Of a DNA stretch of 64,000 bases, positions 46,743 through 57,299 are shown piece after piece. Where the stretch lies: contig KN817546.1 in NCBI GenBank assembly GCA_000827495.1, forward strand, positions 159,098 through 223,097, given 5' to 3'. The notes beneath the pieces are model-generated. The model was not told the origin of the DNA. It saw nothing but the letters and a program-made list of their open reading frames with translations, and did not search any database. A program made the position numbers and the translations under genes. Position 1 is the first letter of the stretch, and every line of letters starts with the position of its first letter. Source of the stretch: Hypholoma sublateritium FD-334 SS-4 (lineage: Eukaryota; Basidiomycota; Agaricomycetes; Agaricales; Strophariaceae).

Positions 46743-47295
46743 GATTCAGTTAGGCGTGCCTTGCCCCCGGCGCTGTAAAATACTTAGGCGCGAGGCGCAG
46801 AAGGTCTTTATATTTCTAGTGTACATATACATGTACATCTACCCTGTACAGTTAAGTGTGTTGTAATTTTGATTTTTTTGGTGCTCCGTGCCGCGTTAGA
46901 CATTAATGACGGCGAAGAGGGTGCAATATTGCTATCACCAGACTCAAGGCTTCCTAATATGCCTGCAAGTACTGAGAACCTCCTGGACCCATCAAACAAG
47001 ATGAAACTGCCTAATATTACCAGTGAACATGCTGCAAGACACAGCTCAGAACAAGAAATGAACTGTAGATATAGAGACAGGCAAAATGACTATGGACTCC
47101 GGATGACTCAAGAAGCAAATGTACTAGAGGATGTCCAAGATATGTGTGTACGACGCAAAAGCAGGTATCAAGTCCAAAAATGATGTAATGGGAGCAATAT
47201 AGGTACTTCACAAATGATAGGTACAGGCACTGTCGAGCAAGCTGCAAGACTGGCTTCGCCCAGCAGGAGGTGAGGCAGGGAATGGGGCCTGTATC
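46743..47295. other. Intergenic between convergent CWH43 and FunK1 genes
   Basis: A+T-richer than the flanks. A plus-strand frame at 46869-47183 has no recognisable features and is probably chance. Confidence 0.4.
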
Positions 47296-49547
47296 CTACG
47301 GTCTTCGCTTTGCATCCCTGCTGACATGTCCGCTATGTTCTTTGCGTTTGCGCAAACCACTTGGACCAGCCTGCCTCTCAGTAATAGACGCATACGTGTA
47401 CCCCTCCTCTCCCTCTTTCTCGCGATACATCTCTCGAGCCTTGATGAGAACTTCCAGAAAGGCTTCATGTGTAGCAGTGTTTTGCTGGTCACGTATAAAT
47501 GTTATACTATCGGTCCAAATGACCGCATAAAGGTCCTTGAGCACTTGATGAAAATCATCCCAGTAAGCTGGCATGCGTCCGAGAATGAAGGTGTCAGGAG
47601 ACATGAGTATTGAAGCTTTTCTGCGGGCAAGAGTATGGTAGTCGTCTACTGCCCACCATTCATTGAGGCAGACCGAGAGTTCCTCTGCCTTTGGAATTGG
47701 ACTGCGGAGGCACCCGACCCCGTCGACGTAAGTACAGAGGTTGAGAAGAACGTAGAATAAGGATTCAAGATCGTGTTTTGGCTGATGCCTGAAATCAGAA
47801 GGTTTCTTCCATGCGAGAGCTTCGACAGCCATAAAAGGAAGTGTTCCCTGGCAAACGGTTAGATGTAAGTAGTACAAATCGAGATGTAGAGTGTCTCACC
47901 GTATTTACGAAGTAGCCAGACTCGGCTACCTCATCAAGAGCAAATGAATTGTCGTGATCAATTACAAGGCCACGCGCTTTGACAGGCACTGGTCTGGGAC
48001 TACTCGCGCTCAACGCAGTGGAAGAGGAATTTAACTCTGAATTGGTGTGAACCTTCCCAGGTTCGGCAATTTCACTAGCACTGCTCTCGTTAACGACAAC
48101 GTCAGAGGGCGTATCATTGCCGCTGCTGCTCTCAATATTGTCATCGTTGTCATCGCTGTCAATTTCTCCATTGTCATCGTCATCGTCCCAGATGCGGTTG
48201 ATTAAAATATTGCCCAGGCTGATGTCTCCGTGGCAAATTTTGCATTTTTCAGCGCTATACTGACAACTGTAAAACTTGTGAAATTATACTGTCAGTTCAT
48301 GTCTCAAGTACGATATTCCAGCTCTACTTACAAACAACGACATCACACAAGATACTGCACAGCTCAAATTTGGAGCGGAAAGAAGTCAGAGGATCGCCGA
48401 TAGCCTTTGTTACGATCCTCCTATGGACCCGTGAAAGATGGGTACGAGGGAGTTCTTGACGACGAAGGTCAGTAGAATCGCCCAACTCCTGACCAATGAC
48501 AAGAACGGGGTAGGTATGTTTGAGAGTGTCGCGCATTTCTGCGTCGTTCATGATAGTCTGATTGATTGTCATAAGATGGCGGATCTCGGAAAACGGCTTT
48601 GATTCGAGTGGCCAGGAGTCCTTCAGTGCGTAATAGCGACTTTTTCGACGGACGAGCCAGACACTCGTTGAACAGCCGGAAATCTGAGAGTTGGTATGTA
48701 AAAGTCGCTCAACCTCAAAGATACGTTTGACCATCTTGGAGCCTGAGGTTGGAGTTTGCCCAGTGACGGTGATGTGGGTGACAACACCTGTGAGTTTACA
48801 GATGGTCATGGTTTCGTCGATGCCGATATGATGGGAACTCGCAAAGCTCAAATAGTAAAGGACGTGCCCAAGAGTGTAACCACCTGAACCATTGAGATGG
48901 GATGGAGAGGTGGATATGACCCCGGATCGGTCGACAAGAACTAACATCCACCTGGCAGTGGCCGTTTGGGGTTGGCCAAAGAAGGCCAGAGTAATGACAA
49001 ACCTCCGAAAAGGCTGGGTCTCGAACATGATATAGGCCTTCTCGACTATATTTCGTACCACACTGGAGAACGACGTGTCATATGTAGCTTGAGTAACTTC
49101 AACAAATGCCTTGACCACGGCCCAACTCGGCCTGTCGTCCTTGCCTTTGAAGGTAGAGCAAAGATCGCGATCCAAAAGCGAGAGCCCGGGTTTCTTGGAT
49201 GGAATGCAGGCTCCCGTTTGCGGAGAGTTGCTGGTTTGACTACTCCAAGACCGTTCACATGTAGGGCAAAGGGTCTTTCCCTCATCGGAAGTGGTGACCT
49301 TTCCGAACGCAACACCAAGCATATCCGCAACCGTATTCAGCCATCCCTCCATGTGCTTTTCAGTGAAGGTTTGGGGCATAGTGCGAAAGCTCTGGGAAGA
49401 TTTATCCCAAGCTGCTGAGCTTGAAAAGGCTTTACTGAAATCGCTGTAGCACAATTCGGGAATGCCCAAGCGGCAGAAGTCCCGTATCCAGCACTCCGAG
49501 ACATCTGAATACTGACACCCAGTGAGAAATCCGGAAACCCGTGCCAA
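47296..49547 (-). CDS. Full-length FunK1-type protein kinase, 3 exons
   Basis: Model: complement(join(47296..47847, 47900..48259, 48336..49547)), 707 aa. The N-terminal part holds the FunK1 lead-in region (AYIMFETQPFRRFVITLAFF and GYTLGHVLYYLSFAS). The N-lobe equivalent runs up to the catalytic loop CHGDISLGNILI (His-Gly-Asp and the Asn five residues later are present). An acidic insert DDDDDNGEIDSDDNDD lies between the loop and the metal-binding GLVIDHDNSFAL, the DFG counterpart. After it come GTLPFMAVEALAW and HDLESLFYVLLNLC, the diagnostic C-lobe block. All key residues are kept, so activity is likely. The first intron uses donor GTTTGT instead of the nearby GTAAGT, because only that keeps frame. 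The tail is basic (LRKRKEHSGHVSRDAKRR). Targets are unknown. Confidence 0.88.
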
Positions 49548-51110
49548 ACCACGCTGACATCACTCAACGCGACACAACCAGACACAACAAAGAAGCAACG
49601 CGGCACAACCAAACTACAATTCTCCAACAATTCTCAGTCTTTCATTCGATCGTAGAATACATGAATATTTGTTNGAAGTCATTGAAAGCCAGCGCCTGCT
49701 GCAATCAGATTGAAAGTTCTGAGGACCAATCATTACGTAAGTAGTTCACAACGGCCCGTCCACTCCAAGTCCACTCCATTGGAGTCCTTCCAATCCCATT
49801 GTAATATGCTTGCTGCGTTCCTACTATACGTTGCCGCTCACGACATTGAAACTCCCAAGCTGTGTTATTTGTCGCACACTTGTCATGTAAGTATTACAGT
49901 CAATATACAGACTGTCTCAAGCTGTCAATCTTTTGCAGGCGAGCAGAGTGCGCATGGCGCGCCTACTATTCCATCATGCGGCTCACGGAACAGAATAGGC
50001 CCATGCCACCGCAAGACGTCCGTGCTTCTGGTTAAACTTAGAGACCTCAAAGTAGCGATGACGCGTACACATCATGTGATCAATATGCGGCGCGACGCAC
50101 AACCCGGTTCTTTCCTCCGAAGTTCTAAGTTCTTTCTGTCCGCCATGTAACACCCCGCACATTCTTATTTGACACTCAATTCCTTCACTTTGAAGGTGCG
50201 AGAGGTGGCCTTGGTGAGTCTATTCTGATAGATTTGATCGACTTATTGCTTATATAGTACGCACTGGACCCTGGTACTTCTGTCCAAGTCGCGCCCTAGA
50301 GATGTTCTAGGGCTGGATGACAGTCTCGGTAAGTATATGCCCAATATATGCGTCTCTTTTTTCACGGAATATTTCTGTAGCGCCATTTTCAAGGGAATTC
50401 NGTGAACAGGCAGCCGCACGAACATGTCGAGCTGGAGCTCCTGTTCAAAATTTCTCGAGCACGGGTTATCACGGTCTCTTTGAAGCTGTCTGATGATGGC
50501 CTTGCATTTTCACAGGTATTGCTCGCAACATCTGGTGTCTGCAAGAGGTCTGTGAATAATAACGATCATGAGGTGACGACAGGTAAGTTCACGATTATAG
50601 TAAGTATAGAATTTAGTGTATGCTGAAATTGATCCCTAGATATTGCCCAGCAACATTATCGTCAAGTAGCGGAGATGGTCACACAAGGGTAATGTCGATG
50701 GTCTATATCTTCGCCGATTTTGGAAGGTGCTGACGCATACACTAGCAATGCGACTTCCTCACCTCCCTCGCGGCTGGTTCTTATCAATTCATGATCTGCA
50801 GGCGCGCATACGGGACTGTCGACTTGCACCTGCAGTTTAGGGAATTGGGCGTGCCTATTGGGGATGGGCAATGGGGCCGACGATGGAGGAGACCCGAACC
50901 AGAGAGGGGAGACGGCGGAGAGACNACTTATATGCAGCCCNGTGAGCTGTGGCGCTGTTACAGGGTCCTGTACATCTATTTTATTATGGTTTTTTGTCGT
51001 TCTGTACTGTTTAATGAAATGGCTTGCATTGTTGTTTCTCGTTTACTTTTGAGCTAAACCAAACGTGCCCACAGCCAGATTGCTAAACCAAATGAAAATG
51101 CCTATTACGG
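49548..51110. other. No supported gene; contains isolated ambiguous bases
   Basis: Four single N bases occur at 49674, 50401, 50925 and 50941 and none elsewhere in the window. Short frames have no motifs. The region lies between the FunK1 start and the retrotransposon flank. Confidence 0.5.
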
Positions 51111-51632
51111 TTACCTAATGTTTGGTGTGGTTTTCGGGATTTCTCGCTGGGACTGACATTTGATTTTGTGAGCAATCCGATCAGAGAAATGGGGGTTATT
51201 TCCTCTGCGAATAGGAGTTTCCATCTCAGCCATGGTATTCAGGGACGAACGTGCTAATTTTTTGGTCAAAGGAGTGAGCATCGACTTGATGTAGGGACCA
51301 TAGTGGGTTGGTCTTGTGTAGGCTGTGATGTTGAGTGGGCGAGGCAGGGTTGGCCTGGGTGGCTTTCTGGATGGGACAGGCGGTAGTAGAGTGATAAACA
51401 TAGGCTGAGATTGACTCATGTCAGCCGGAGACGAAACGATGGATTCAACTTCTGAGCTGCGACGGACGTCTTCATCGTCATCGTCATCGTCAGAATCAAA
51501 AGCAGATGGCCAGACAGGTCTTCCGAGATATGCCATTGATGAATTAGGATTAAGCCTAGAATTTTGGGTCGATGTGAGGCAAACTCGGGGCAAACTTGAA
51601 GATTCGCTGGAAGAACTTAAGAGGAACCACAA
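51111..51632 (-). CDS. Unknown small protein with an acidic tract
   Basis: Single 173-codon frame. It includes AFDSDDDDDDEDVRRSSEVE, a Pro-rich centre (LLPPVPSRKPPRPTLPRP) and a basic C terminus (KLARSSLNT, RIAHKIKCQSQREIPK). No family recognised. It lies immediately upstream of and opposite to the LINE and next to its CAA tract, so it may be part of the element's 5' region rather than an independent gene. Confidence 0.3.
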   Translation of the reverse strand: MWFLLSSSSESSSLPRVCLTSTQNSRLNPNSSMAYLGRPVWPSAFDSDDDDDDEDVRRSSEVESIVSSPADMSQSQPMFITLLPPVPSRKPPRPTLPRPLNITAYTRPTHYGPYIKSMLTPLTKKLARSSLNTMAEMETPIRRGNNPHFSDRIAHKIKCQSQREIPKTTPNIR

Positions 51633-51666
51633 ATGCTCCAGAGGAACCGTGACTCAATATTAAACG

Positions 51667-51698
<32 letters not shown>

Positions 51699-51699
51699 C
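51667..51699 (+). repeat. (CAA)n microsatellite before the LINE ORF
   Basis: About eleven consecutive AAC/CAA triplets in a C/A-rich leader that continues to the ATG at 51982, probably the 5' untranslated region of the retrotransposon. Confidence 0.8.
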
Positions 51700-54600
51700 C
51701 ACCATCATCGCCATATACGGAAAACACAGATAGTGTCATATCTCTTAACAAATCATCGCTTGCCCTCCAAATCTTCGCGTACTATACGCAGAATCCTAAT
51801 ACAATCTGAACCATACCAATTTTCCGCACAAAAAACTTTCATCTCATCGTACTGCCTCTTTTTGAAATTCGAACCATCCACTTGAACCTTCACATATCCA
51901 TCCTTTTGCCCATCCTCATATACGTACTATTATTATCTTGAAGACTAATCTCTTTACTCTATTTTAGCTCCTCGGCTAACGATGATGGACGAGACAAGCG
52001 ACCATCCGGCCATTCAGCCGGCTCGGTCAGCGACGCCCCCCCGAAACGTGGCTGTGAACATTACTCCCTTCTCCCCTCGTCGTCCCGCGCAGAGGTCCCA
52101 CGATGAAATATTGGCCAGCGAAGCTGCATCCCTAATCCCTTCCACTATTGTTCTCGCACCCGGATGTGAGCTCATCGTTCGTGGTGTTGGCGCCAAGGAA
52201 AAAGGCTGTGATGTAGTCGACATCATCCGAAAATCGACTGAGGAAATCAAGAATGCTTTTCCCGAGTTCAAATCGATCCCTATCAATATCAAGAAGTTCA
52301 ACTCTCGGTTCGGAGATTGGTACTCAACTTGCTACATTGCACTAGCTCGCGAATTCGACCCTCAAGGCTTGACTGGCTTGTCCTCTGAGCCGCGTGTAGA
52401 TCTTCTCAATCTGTGGAAGACAGCTCTGTCCCAAAAGCACTCAGAATGGGAGATCAAGTGGGCACCGTCAGCGCCAGGTACCGACAAGCGCATGTGGCTT
52501 CGTTTCTACGACCTTCGTGAACGGGCTGGGTTCGATCACAACAAAGCAATGGGACACGTCCTCGAATGGATGGCCAAGATGCCAGGCGGTGTCGTGTGTA
52601 ATTCGTTCGGCGGCAAAACCGGGATCACTCTTCATCTTGCGTCCCCCCAACTGGTCGATAAACTTGCGTTTGAAGGCCCTCACCACATTCCTGGGATAGA
52701 GGAGAGTGTCAATGTCGCCAAGGGACGTCAGATGGAAATTGAAGATGCATACGAGTGTGTCATTCGTGGAGTCTCTTCGGGATGGACGGGCGGCGAGAAC
52801 GCTCTCGCTAACTGGCTATCGGAGAACTTTAAGGACGCCGAAGGAAATTCAACTTTTGCCGGTTTTCGAGTGATGGACGGGCCTGACAGTGACGCGTTTG
52901 TCTTCTTGATGACGACGTGGGAGGCTACCAAACGTGTCTTGAGCGAAGATAACCGTGCCAACTTTGAGAAGACTTTTGCGAACTTCAAGGGTATCACTTT
53001 TCCCATGACAGTACACGCTGCTAACCTTATGCCATACCAGCGGAAGGAGCGCGTCAACTTGAGCGAGGAATTCAACAAAGGGAAGACTTCGATGAACGAC
53101 GCCCTTAAACAAATTCAACAGTCCTTCGCCGAACAAATTGGTGCTGTGCGAAACGATATGAAGATGGGCATGTCGGTCATTCAGACCCAACTTACTGCAG
53201 TGTCGGCCTCAGTCACCACACTGTCCACGACGGTCAATCGCCTGGAAGAAACGAGCACGGCCAATCACATGGCTCTCATCGCTCAAGGAGCTCAAATGGG
53301 ACTGCTCGGTGATCTGAACTCTATCTCTATGATGATTGTCAAAGCGCGAGGAAACCTCATCATGGAAACTGACCTTGATCAACGGAAGATTTTGACAGAG
53401 TACATGCAGGATCTGCAGTGCAAAGAAGATAGCATCCGCGCGCAGCTAGAGAACTCGCAAAACAATGTCAAAACCATCCTGGGCGTTCCGCCGGGTCTGT
53501 CTCTTCCACCTCCTCCGACGGCAGCATCCAGCTCTTCTGGTCACCCTGTGCACACTCTGGCCCAAGCACCATCCGAACCTGTTCAACCGTTCACCGAGTA
53601 CAGGCCTCTCAAACGTCCACGTGAAGCGGTCGAAGGTGTTCATGGATCAATCCATGCTCCTCAACCAAGGAACGCGCCAATCGACGATGACATGGGTGTA
53701 GCCGAGAATAGGGAGATTCATCAGGTGCAGGAGCAGCTGAATCAGGTGTGTAACCATTTGGATACTCTCTCAAAACGATTAACGGCGGCTCATACGAGTC
53801 TCCCAGTTCGCATGATGCAATATGACAAAACCCGAGTGACGCCTCATACCTACGGTTCAAGAGGCGTCTTCGTTGGTGTCTTCGATTCGCTGAAAAATCT
53901 GGGTAGACGTAGTACGAGCTGCCCTTCCCCCCTTTTGAGTAGATCGGATCCCCGCTGTGCACCCACTCCCAACATTGGCTTCAATAAATTGTTATTTCTT
54001 GGTATAGTGGTGTGCTTTCTGCGACTGATTGATGGAGCATCAGCGTCATTTGCTCCAACTACAACGTCAACGACCTCCTTCACAATGTATGGGTTGAACG
54101 GCAATGGGATGACCGGAACTGTCAAGGTCAACCAATTCAACAACGTAATCAGAGCAAGATCGCCTCATGTGTTCGTTGTATCGGAAACCAAGACAGACTC
54201 AAAGCTGAGTAATTCATTGCCCTTTCATGAGTACGAGATCTTCGAAGAAGCGGGTCAGCCTTCGAACAACTTTCATACATCCAAATGGGGGGTGATTGTT
54301 GGTGTTCGGAAAGATATTCAAATTGTACAGCGAGTGCAAATTGTTGACCAAGCCCTCAAGGGGCGTGTGATAGCTATTGATCTGGCATTACAAACGTTGG
54401 ATGGCAATACATTCATGCATCGGGTTATAGGAGCTTACGCCCCATGGAACCCTGGCGGAGCTGGCAACGAAAGCCTCTTCTGGCCACAATTCTCAAAGCT
54501 CATTATCTCTACGAAAACCTCTTGGTCAATCGCGGGAGACCTGAATGCAACCGTATCAACTCTGGAACGTGCTAGTGGTGGCCATGAAGCACGTGAAAAG

Positions 54601-55850
54601 TACCTTGCGTTTCTACAAGAAACAAACGGTCATGATCTATGGACAAGGAAATTAGATCGCGATCGGATGCGGGACTGGACATGCCGATCAAGGATGGAAG
54701 GAGTGTCGAGTGGAAATATTATCGATCGGGTGGTTTCCTCCACTCTGAACTTCATTGACGCTGACATACATGTTGCGGCTAGGCATGATGACTTTATCGA
54801 AGGGACTGACCATAGGGCGGTTGTTGCGACGATCGACTATGGTCTATTCCAAGATGAAGGTATCAGGCCTGTGTGTGGGCCATCAAACGCGGCGCGGAAA
54901 TCATCCAACACCCCTCGAATCAAGGTCCCTCTCAAAAAAGACAAGGAGAAGTACCATCAGTTCCAGGAGGAGGTTGACCAGATGATATCTGCTAAGTCGG
55001 ACACATTGAATAAAAAGATTACTGATGATGATTCCTTCCTGGAAAGATACCAAAATCTCACGGAAATTATCACGGAATCGGCTGTCAAGATCTTTGGGCG
55101 GTCAAAACCATTCCAGTGGAGGCAAGAGGTGGTCACCAATGCCAAGATCGAGGAGATAACCAACATGATGAAAGCAATTGGAGGAGCAATTCGACTCGAG
55201 AAGTCCGAATTGACAGCGCATGTATCGCTGAAGGCAGAGAGGCTACATATGTCCCTGCATCAGGTATACATTAGAAACAGTGCTGACTCAAATTCACGTC
55301 CAGGAGTCCACGATATGCCCATTTCTTATCTTGTCTTTCTGCAAAGGAAGCGTCGGGCGCTATACAAAGACCTATATGCTGAACGATCACGCAAAATTAT
55401 TGACCGGGCAAAGAAGGCTGATCAGAGGAAAATCGTGGATGCACTCACGGGAAACTCAACTAAGAAGCTTTTTGCTAAATCATTCATTCCCTTTCCACTG
55501 ATTGTGAATGATTTAGATGACCCAACAAAAATGGTGGGGAATCCAGAGGGTGTTAAGTCAACAACGTGGAAGTATTTCGAGAAGCTGTACGATCACAGTG
55601 AGACACCGGATATGCCAAAGCCATGGATGTCCACCCCGTCGGTGGTTGAAGTCAAGGATCGTGTTCAAGCGGACCCATTCATCTGGCCTCGGGAGGCATC
55701 TGTATCTGACTTCCGAGCTATGATCCGACGTGGAAATGCGAGGCCATCCCCTGGACCAGACGGTTGGGAGAAATGGGTCATCAAGGCACTGTCGGACGAT
55801 GCTATGCAATATGTGGTGGACCTCACTGGATGCGAGACCACGTATTTCAA
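51667..55850 (+). mobile_element. LINE-type (non-LTR) retrotransposon, truncated in reverse transcriptase
   Basis: The element comprises a C/A-rich leader and one long ORF with a gag-like part, an APE-type endonuclease and the first 30-40 residues of a reverse-transcriptase region. Sequence character changes abruptly near 55850 from balanced coding DNA to extreme A+T richness, and the RT catalytic motifs never follow in this window. No poly-A or simple-repeat 3' end typical of a complete LINE is seen at the break. The left boundary is an estimate. Confidence 0.8.
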
Positions 55851-55941
55851 CGCAAATATGTATAGAATATGTAAAAAAATATTTCGAATATTATATACAT
55901 ATGTTCAACTGAAATATTGGGTAAAATATTTGATAAAGTAA
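51982..55941 (+). CDS. LINE polyprotein: gag-like region, AP-endonuclease, start of reverse transcriptase
   Basis: An uninterrupted 1319-codon frame. Residues 1-430 are an ORF1-like part with a basic RNA-binding flavour. Residues about 390-500 look like a coiled coil (QLTAVSASVTTLSTTVNRLE). Residues 500-690 are Pro/Ser-rich. From about 700 the APE endonuclease runs from MYGLNGNGMTG through VFVVSETKTDSK, VIGAYAPWNPGG and SIAGDLNATVSTLER to FIEGTDHRAVVATIDYG, with the expected Glu, Asp-x-Asn and Asp-His catalytic positions. The linker ends in SPGPDGWEKWVIKALSDDAM (about residue 1255), the entry of a Tad-like reverse transcriptase. After GCETTYF the remaining 30 residues are read from A+T-rich foreign DNA. 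The product could cut DNA but not reverse-transcribe. ORF1 and ORF2 being one frame is unusual for this class. Confidence 0.85.
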   Translation: MMDETSDHPAIQPARSATPPRNVAVNITPFSPRRPAQRSHDEILASEAASLIPSTIVLAPGCELIVRGVGAKEKGCDVVDIIRKSTEEIKNAFPEFKSIPINIKKFNSRFGDWYSTCYIALAREFDPQGLTGLSSEPRVDLLNLWKTALSQKHSEWEIKWAPSAPGTDKRMWLRFYDLRERAGFDHNKAMGHVLEWMAKMPGGVVCNSFGGKTGITLHLASPQLVDKLAFEGPHHIPGIEESVNVAKGRQMEIEDAYECVIRGVSSGWTGGENALANWLSENFKDAEGNSTFAGFRVMDGPDSDAFVFLMTTWEATKRVLSEDNRANFEKTFANFKGITFPMTVHAANLMPYQRKERVNLSEEFNKGKTSMNDALKQIQQSFAEQIGAVRNDMKMGMSVIQTQLTAVSASVTTLSTTVNRLEETSTANHMALIAQGAQMGLLGDLNSISMMIVKARGNLIMETDLDQRKILTEYMQDLQCKEDSIRAQLENSQNNVKTILGVPPGLSLPPPPTAASSSSGHPVHTLAQAPSEPVQPFTEYRPLKRPREAVEGVHGSIHAPQPRNAPIDDDMGVAENREIHQVQEQLNQVCNHLDTLSKRLTAAHTSLPVRMMQYDKTRVTPHTYGSRGVFVGVFDSLKNLGRRSTSCPSPLLSRSDPRCAPTPNIGFNKLLFLGIVVCFLRLIDGASASFAPTTTSTTSFTMYGLNGNGMTGTVKVNQFNNVIRARSPHVFVVSETKTDSKLSNSLPFHEYEIFEEAGQPSNNFHTSKWGVIVGVRKDIQIVQRVQIVDQALKGRVIAIDLALQTLDGNTFMHRVIGAYAPWNPGGAGNESLFWPQFSKLIISTKTSWSIAGDLNATVSTLERASGGHEAREKYLAFLQETNGHDLWTRKLDRDRMRDWTCRSRMEGVSSGNIIDRVVSSTLNFIDADIHVAARHDDFIEGTDHRAVVATIDYGLFQDEGIRPVCGPSNAARKSSNTPRIKVPLKKDKEKYHQFQEEVDQMISAKSDTLNKKITDDDSFLERYQNLTEIITESAVKIFGRSKPFQWRQEVVTNAKIEEITNMMKAIGGAIRLEKSELTAHVSLKAERLHMSLHQVYIRNSADSNSRPGVHDMPISYLVFLQRKRRALYKDLYAERSRKIIDRAKKADQRKIVDALTGNSTKKLFAKSFIPFPLIVNDLDDPTKMVGNPEGVKSTTWKYFEKLYDHSETPDMPKPWMSTPSVVEVKDRVQADPFIWPREASVSDFRAMIRRGNARPSPGPDGWEKWVIKALSDDAMQYVVDLTGCETTYFNANMYRICKKIFRILYTYVQLKYWVKYLIK

Positions 55942-56800
55942 GCAAATATTGTAAACTTTTATACTTGGTTAAAGTGTAATGGTATATGTGCTTGATATAT
56001 TTGCTAAAACCACATTTTTTACCAAGTTTATTTTCTTACAATATTAGATAGAAATACTGTGACAGAAATCAAATTTTATAATCAAGTATAGATGCATACA
56101 ATATTTGAATAATATTTGGTCAACATTAGCCTTATTTTCTAACAAATAACACGGTCAACAATACATGTAACATATTTGAAAATATATGGAAAACAATATC
56201 CAATGAAATACTTGCAATAATATTGGTTGGAATATGCATTGAATAAGTAAATATAAAGTAATGAAAAATTTGATTGGCCTTCAAATATGTTAATACATAT
56301 ATATTAAATATCTTTGAGCAAGTTATTTGATAGAAAAAAAAGGTGCTAAAATATGTGTATCACACTCAGCAAAATACTTGGTCAAGAAATTAAATATTAG
56401 AGCACAAATAAAGCAAGTATAAACAGCCTTTATATTTGATCAAGTATAAGTTGAAATACTTGATACAAGTAAACAAAGAACTTTCAAATATATCAGGCTG
56501 AAGTATTTGAATAAGATATTAAATGACTTTACAAAATATAAACCAAATATTTTCAATGAATAACACTAATAATATATTTGGTGACAAGTAACTATATTTT
56601 TGACATAAAACGCATTATATACTTAGTGAATATGTGGTATAATACAGTGATCATGTCACTGAATATTCAATACAAAAGAAAGAATATATACTTGATAGAA
56701 TATGTAGTACTAGTTCAGGTGCATTTGGATGTTTTGCTGATGCCATGCAGGTACTCACTCCAAAGTATTTTTTCTTCCTTGCAGGCAAGTTCATAATTTG
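55851..56800. repeat. Extremely A+T-rich block with recurring CAAATATT/ATACTTG words
   Basis: About 0.9 kb of very A+T-rich DNA starting at the LINE break. Words such as AATATTTG, CAAATATT, ATACTTG and CAAGTATA recur in both orientations, so many short inverted pairs could form. Coding potential is nil. It is unlike any other part of the window and could be an inserted non-autonomous element or satellite. I could not identify terminal repeats or a target-site duplication by eye. Confidence 0.75.
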
Positions 56801-56802
56801 CA

Positions 56803-57290
56803 GCTAATTTACGTGATTTGTGTGATTTATGTGGTTTGCCTAATTTGCATGGTTTGCCTAATTTGCGCGGTTTGCTTAATTTGCATGATTTGCGTGGTTC
56901 ACCTAATTTTCGGCAAATTTGCCTGATTTTGCCTAATTTGCAAGATTTGCGTGATTTGTGTGATCTGCGTGATTCGCCTAATTTGCGTGATTCGCCTAAT
57001 TTGCGTGGTTCGCCTAATTTGCGTGGTTCGCCTAATTTGCGTGGTTTGCGTGATTTGCATGATTTGCGTGGTTCACCTAATTTGCGTGATTTGCGTGGTT
57101 CGCCAAATTTGCATGATTTGCGTGATTTGCGTGGTTCGCCAAATTTGCATGATTTGCGTGATTTGCGTGGTTTGCCTAATTTGCGTGGTTCGCCTAATTT
57201 GCGTGGTTCGCCTAATTTGCGTGGTTTGCGTGATTTGCGTGGTTCGCCTAATTTGCGTGGTTCGCCTAATTTGCGTGATTTGCGTGTGTG
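56803..57290. repeat. Minisatellite made of 9-bp words (TTGCGTGRT / TCGCCTAAT)
   Basis: About 490 bp built almost wholly of 9-bp words, chiefly TTGCGTGGT, TTGCGTGAT and TCGCCTAAT, often paired as 18-bp units. The left end is diverged (TTGTGTGAT, TTGCATGGT), the right end nearly uniform. Nine is a multiple of three, so frames stay open. On the minus strand positions 57329 to 56715 give a 204-aa frame of KLGEPR and KSRKP/KSCK repeats. On the plus strand two frames give NLRGSP/LRDLRG and LICVVR/MICVIC repeats. Splice-like GTACTCACT at 56745 and GTAAGTACTC at 57299 flank it. Whether any frame is translated is unknown. Confidence 0.9.
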
Positions 57291-57299
57291 GTCGTCTGG

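Noticed and set aside
55851..56800. A+T-rich block as inserted mitochondrial DNA
   Set aside because: No mitochondrial gene motif or open frame is visible; the short-word repetition looks like satellite or element DNA.
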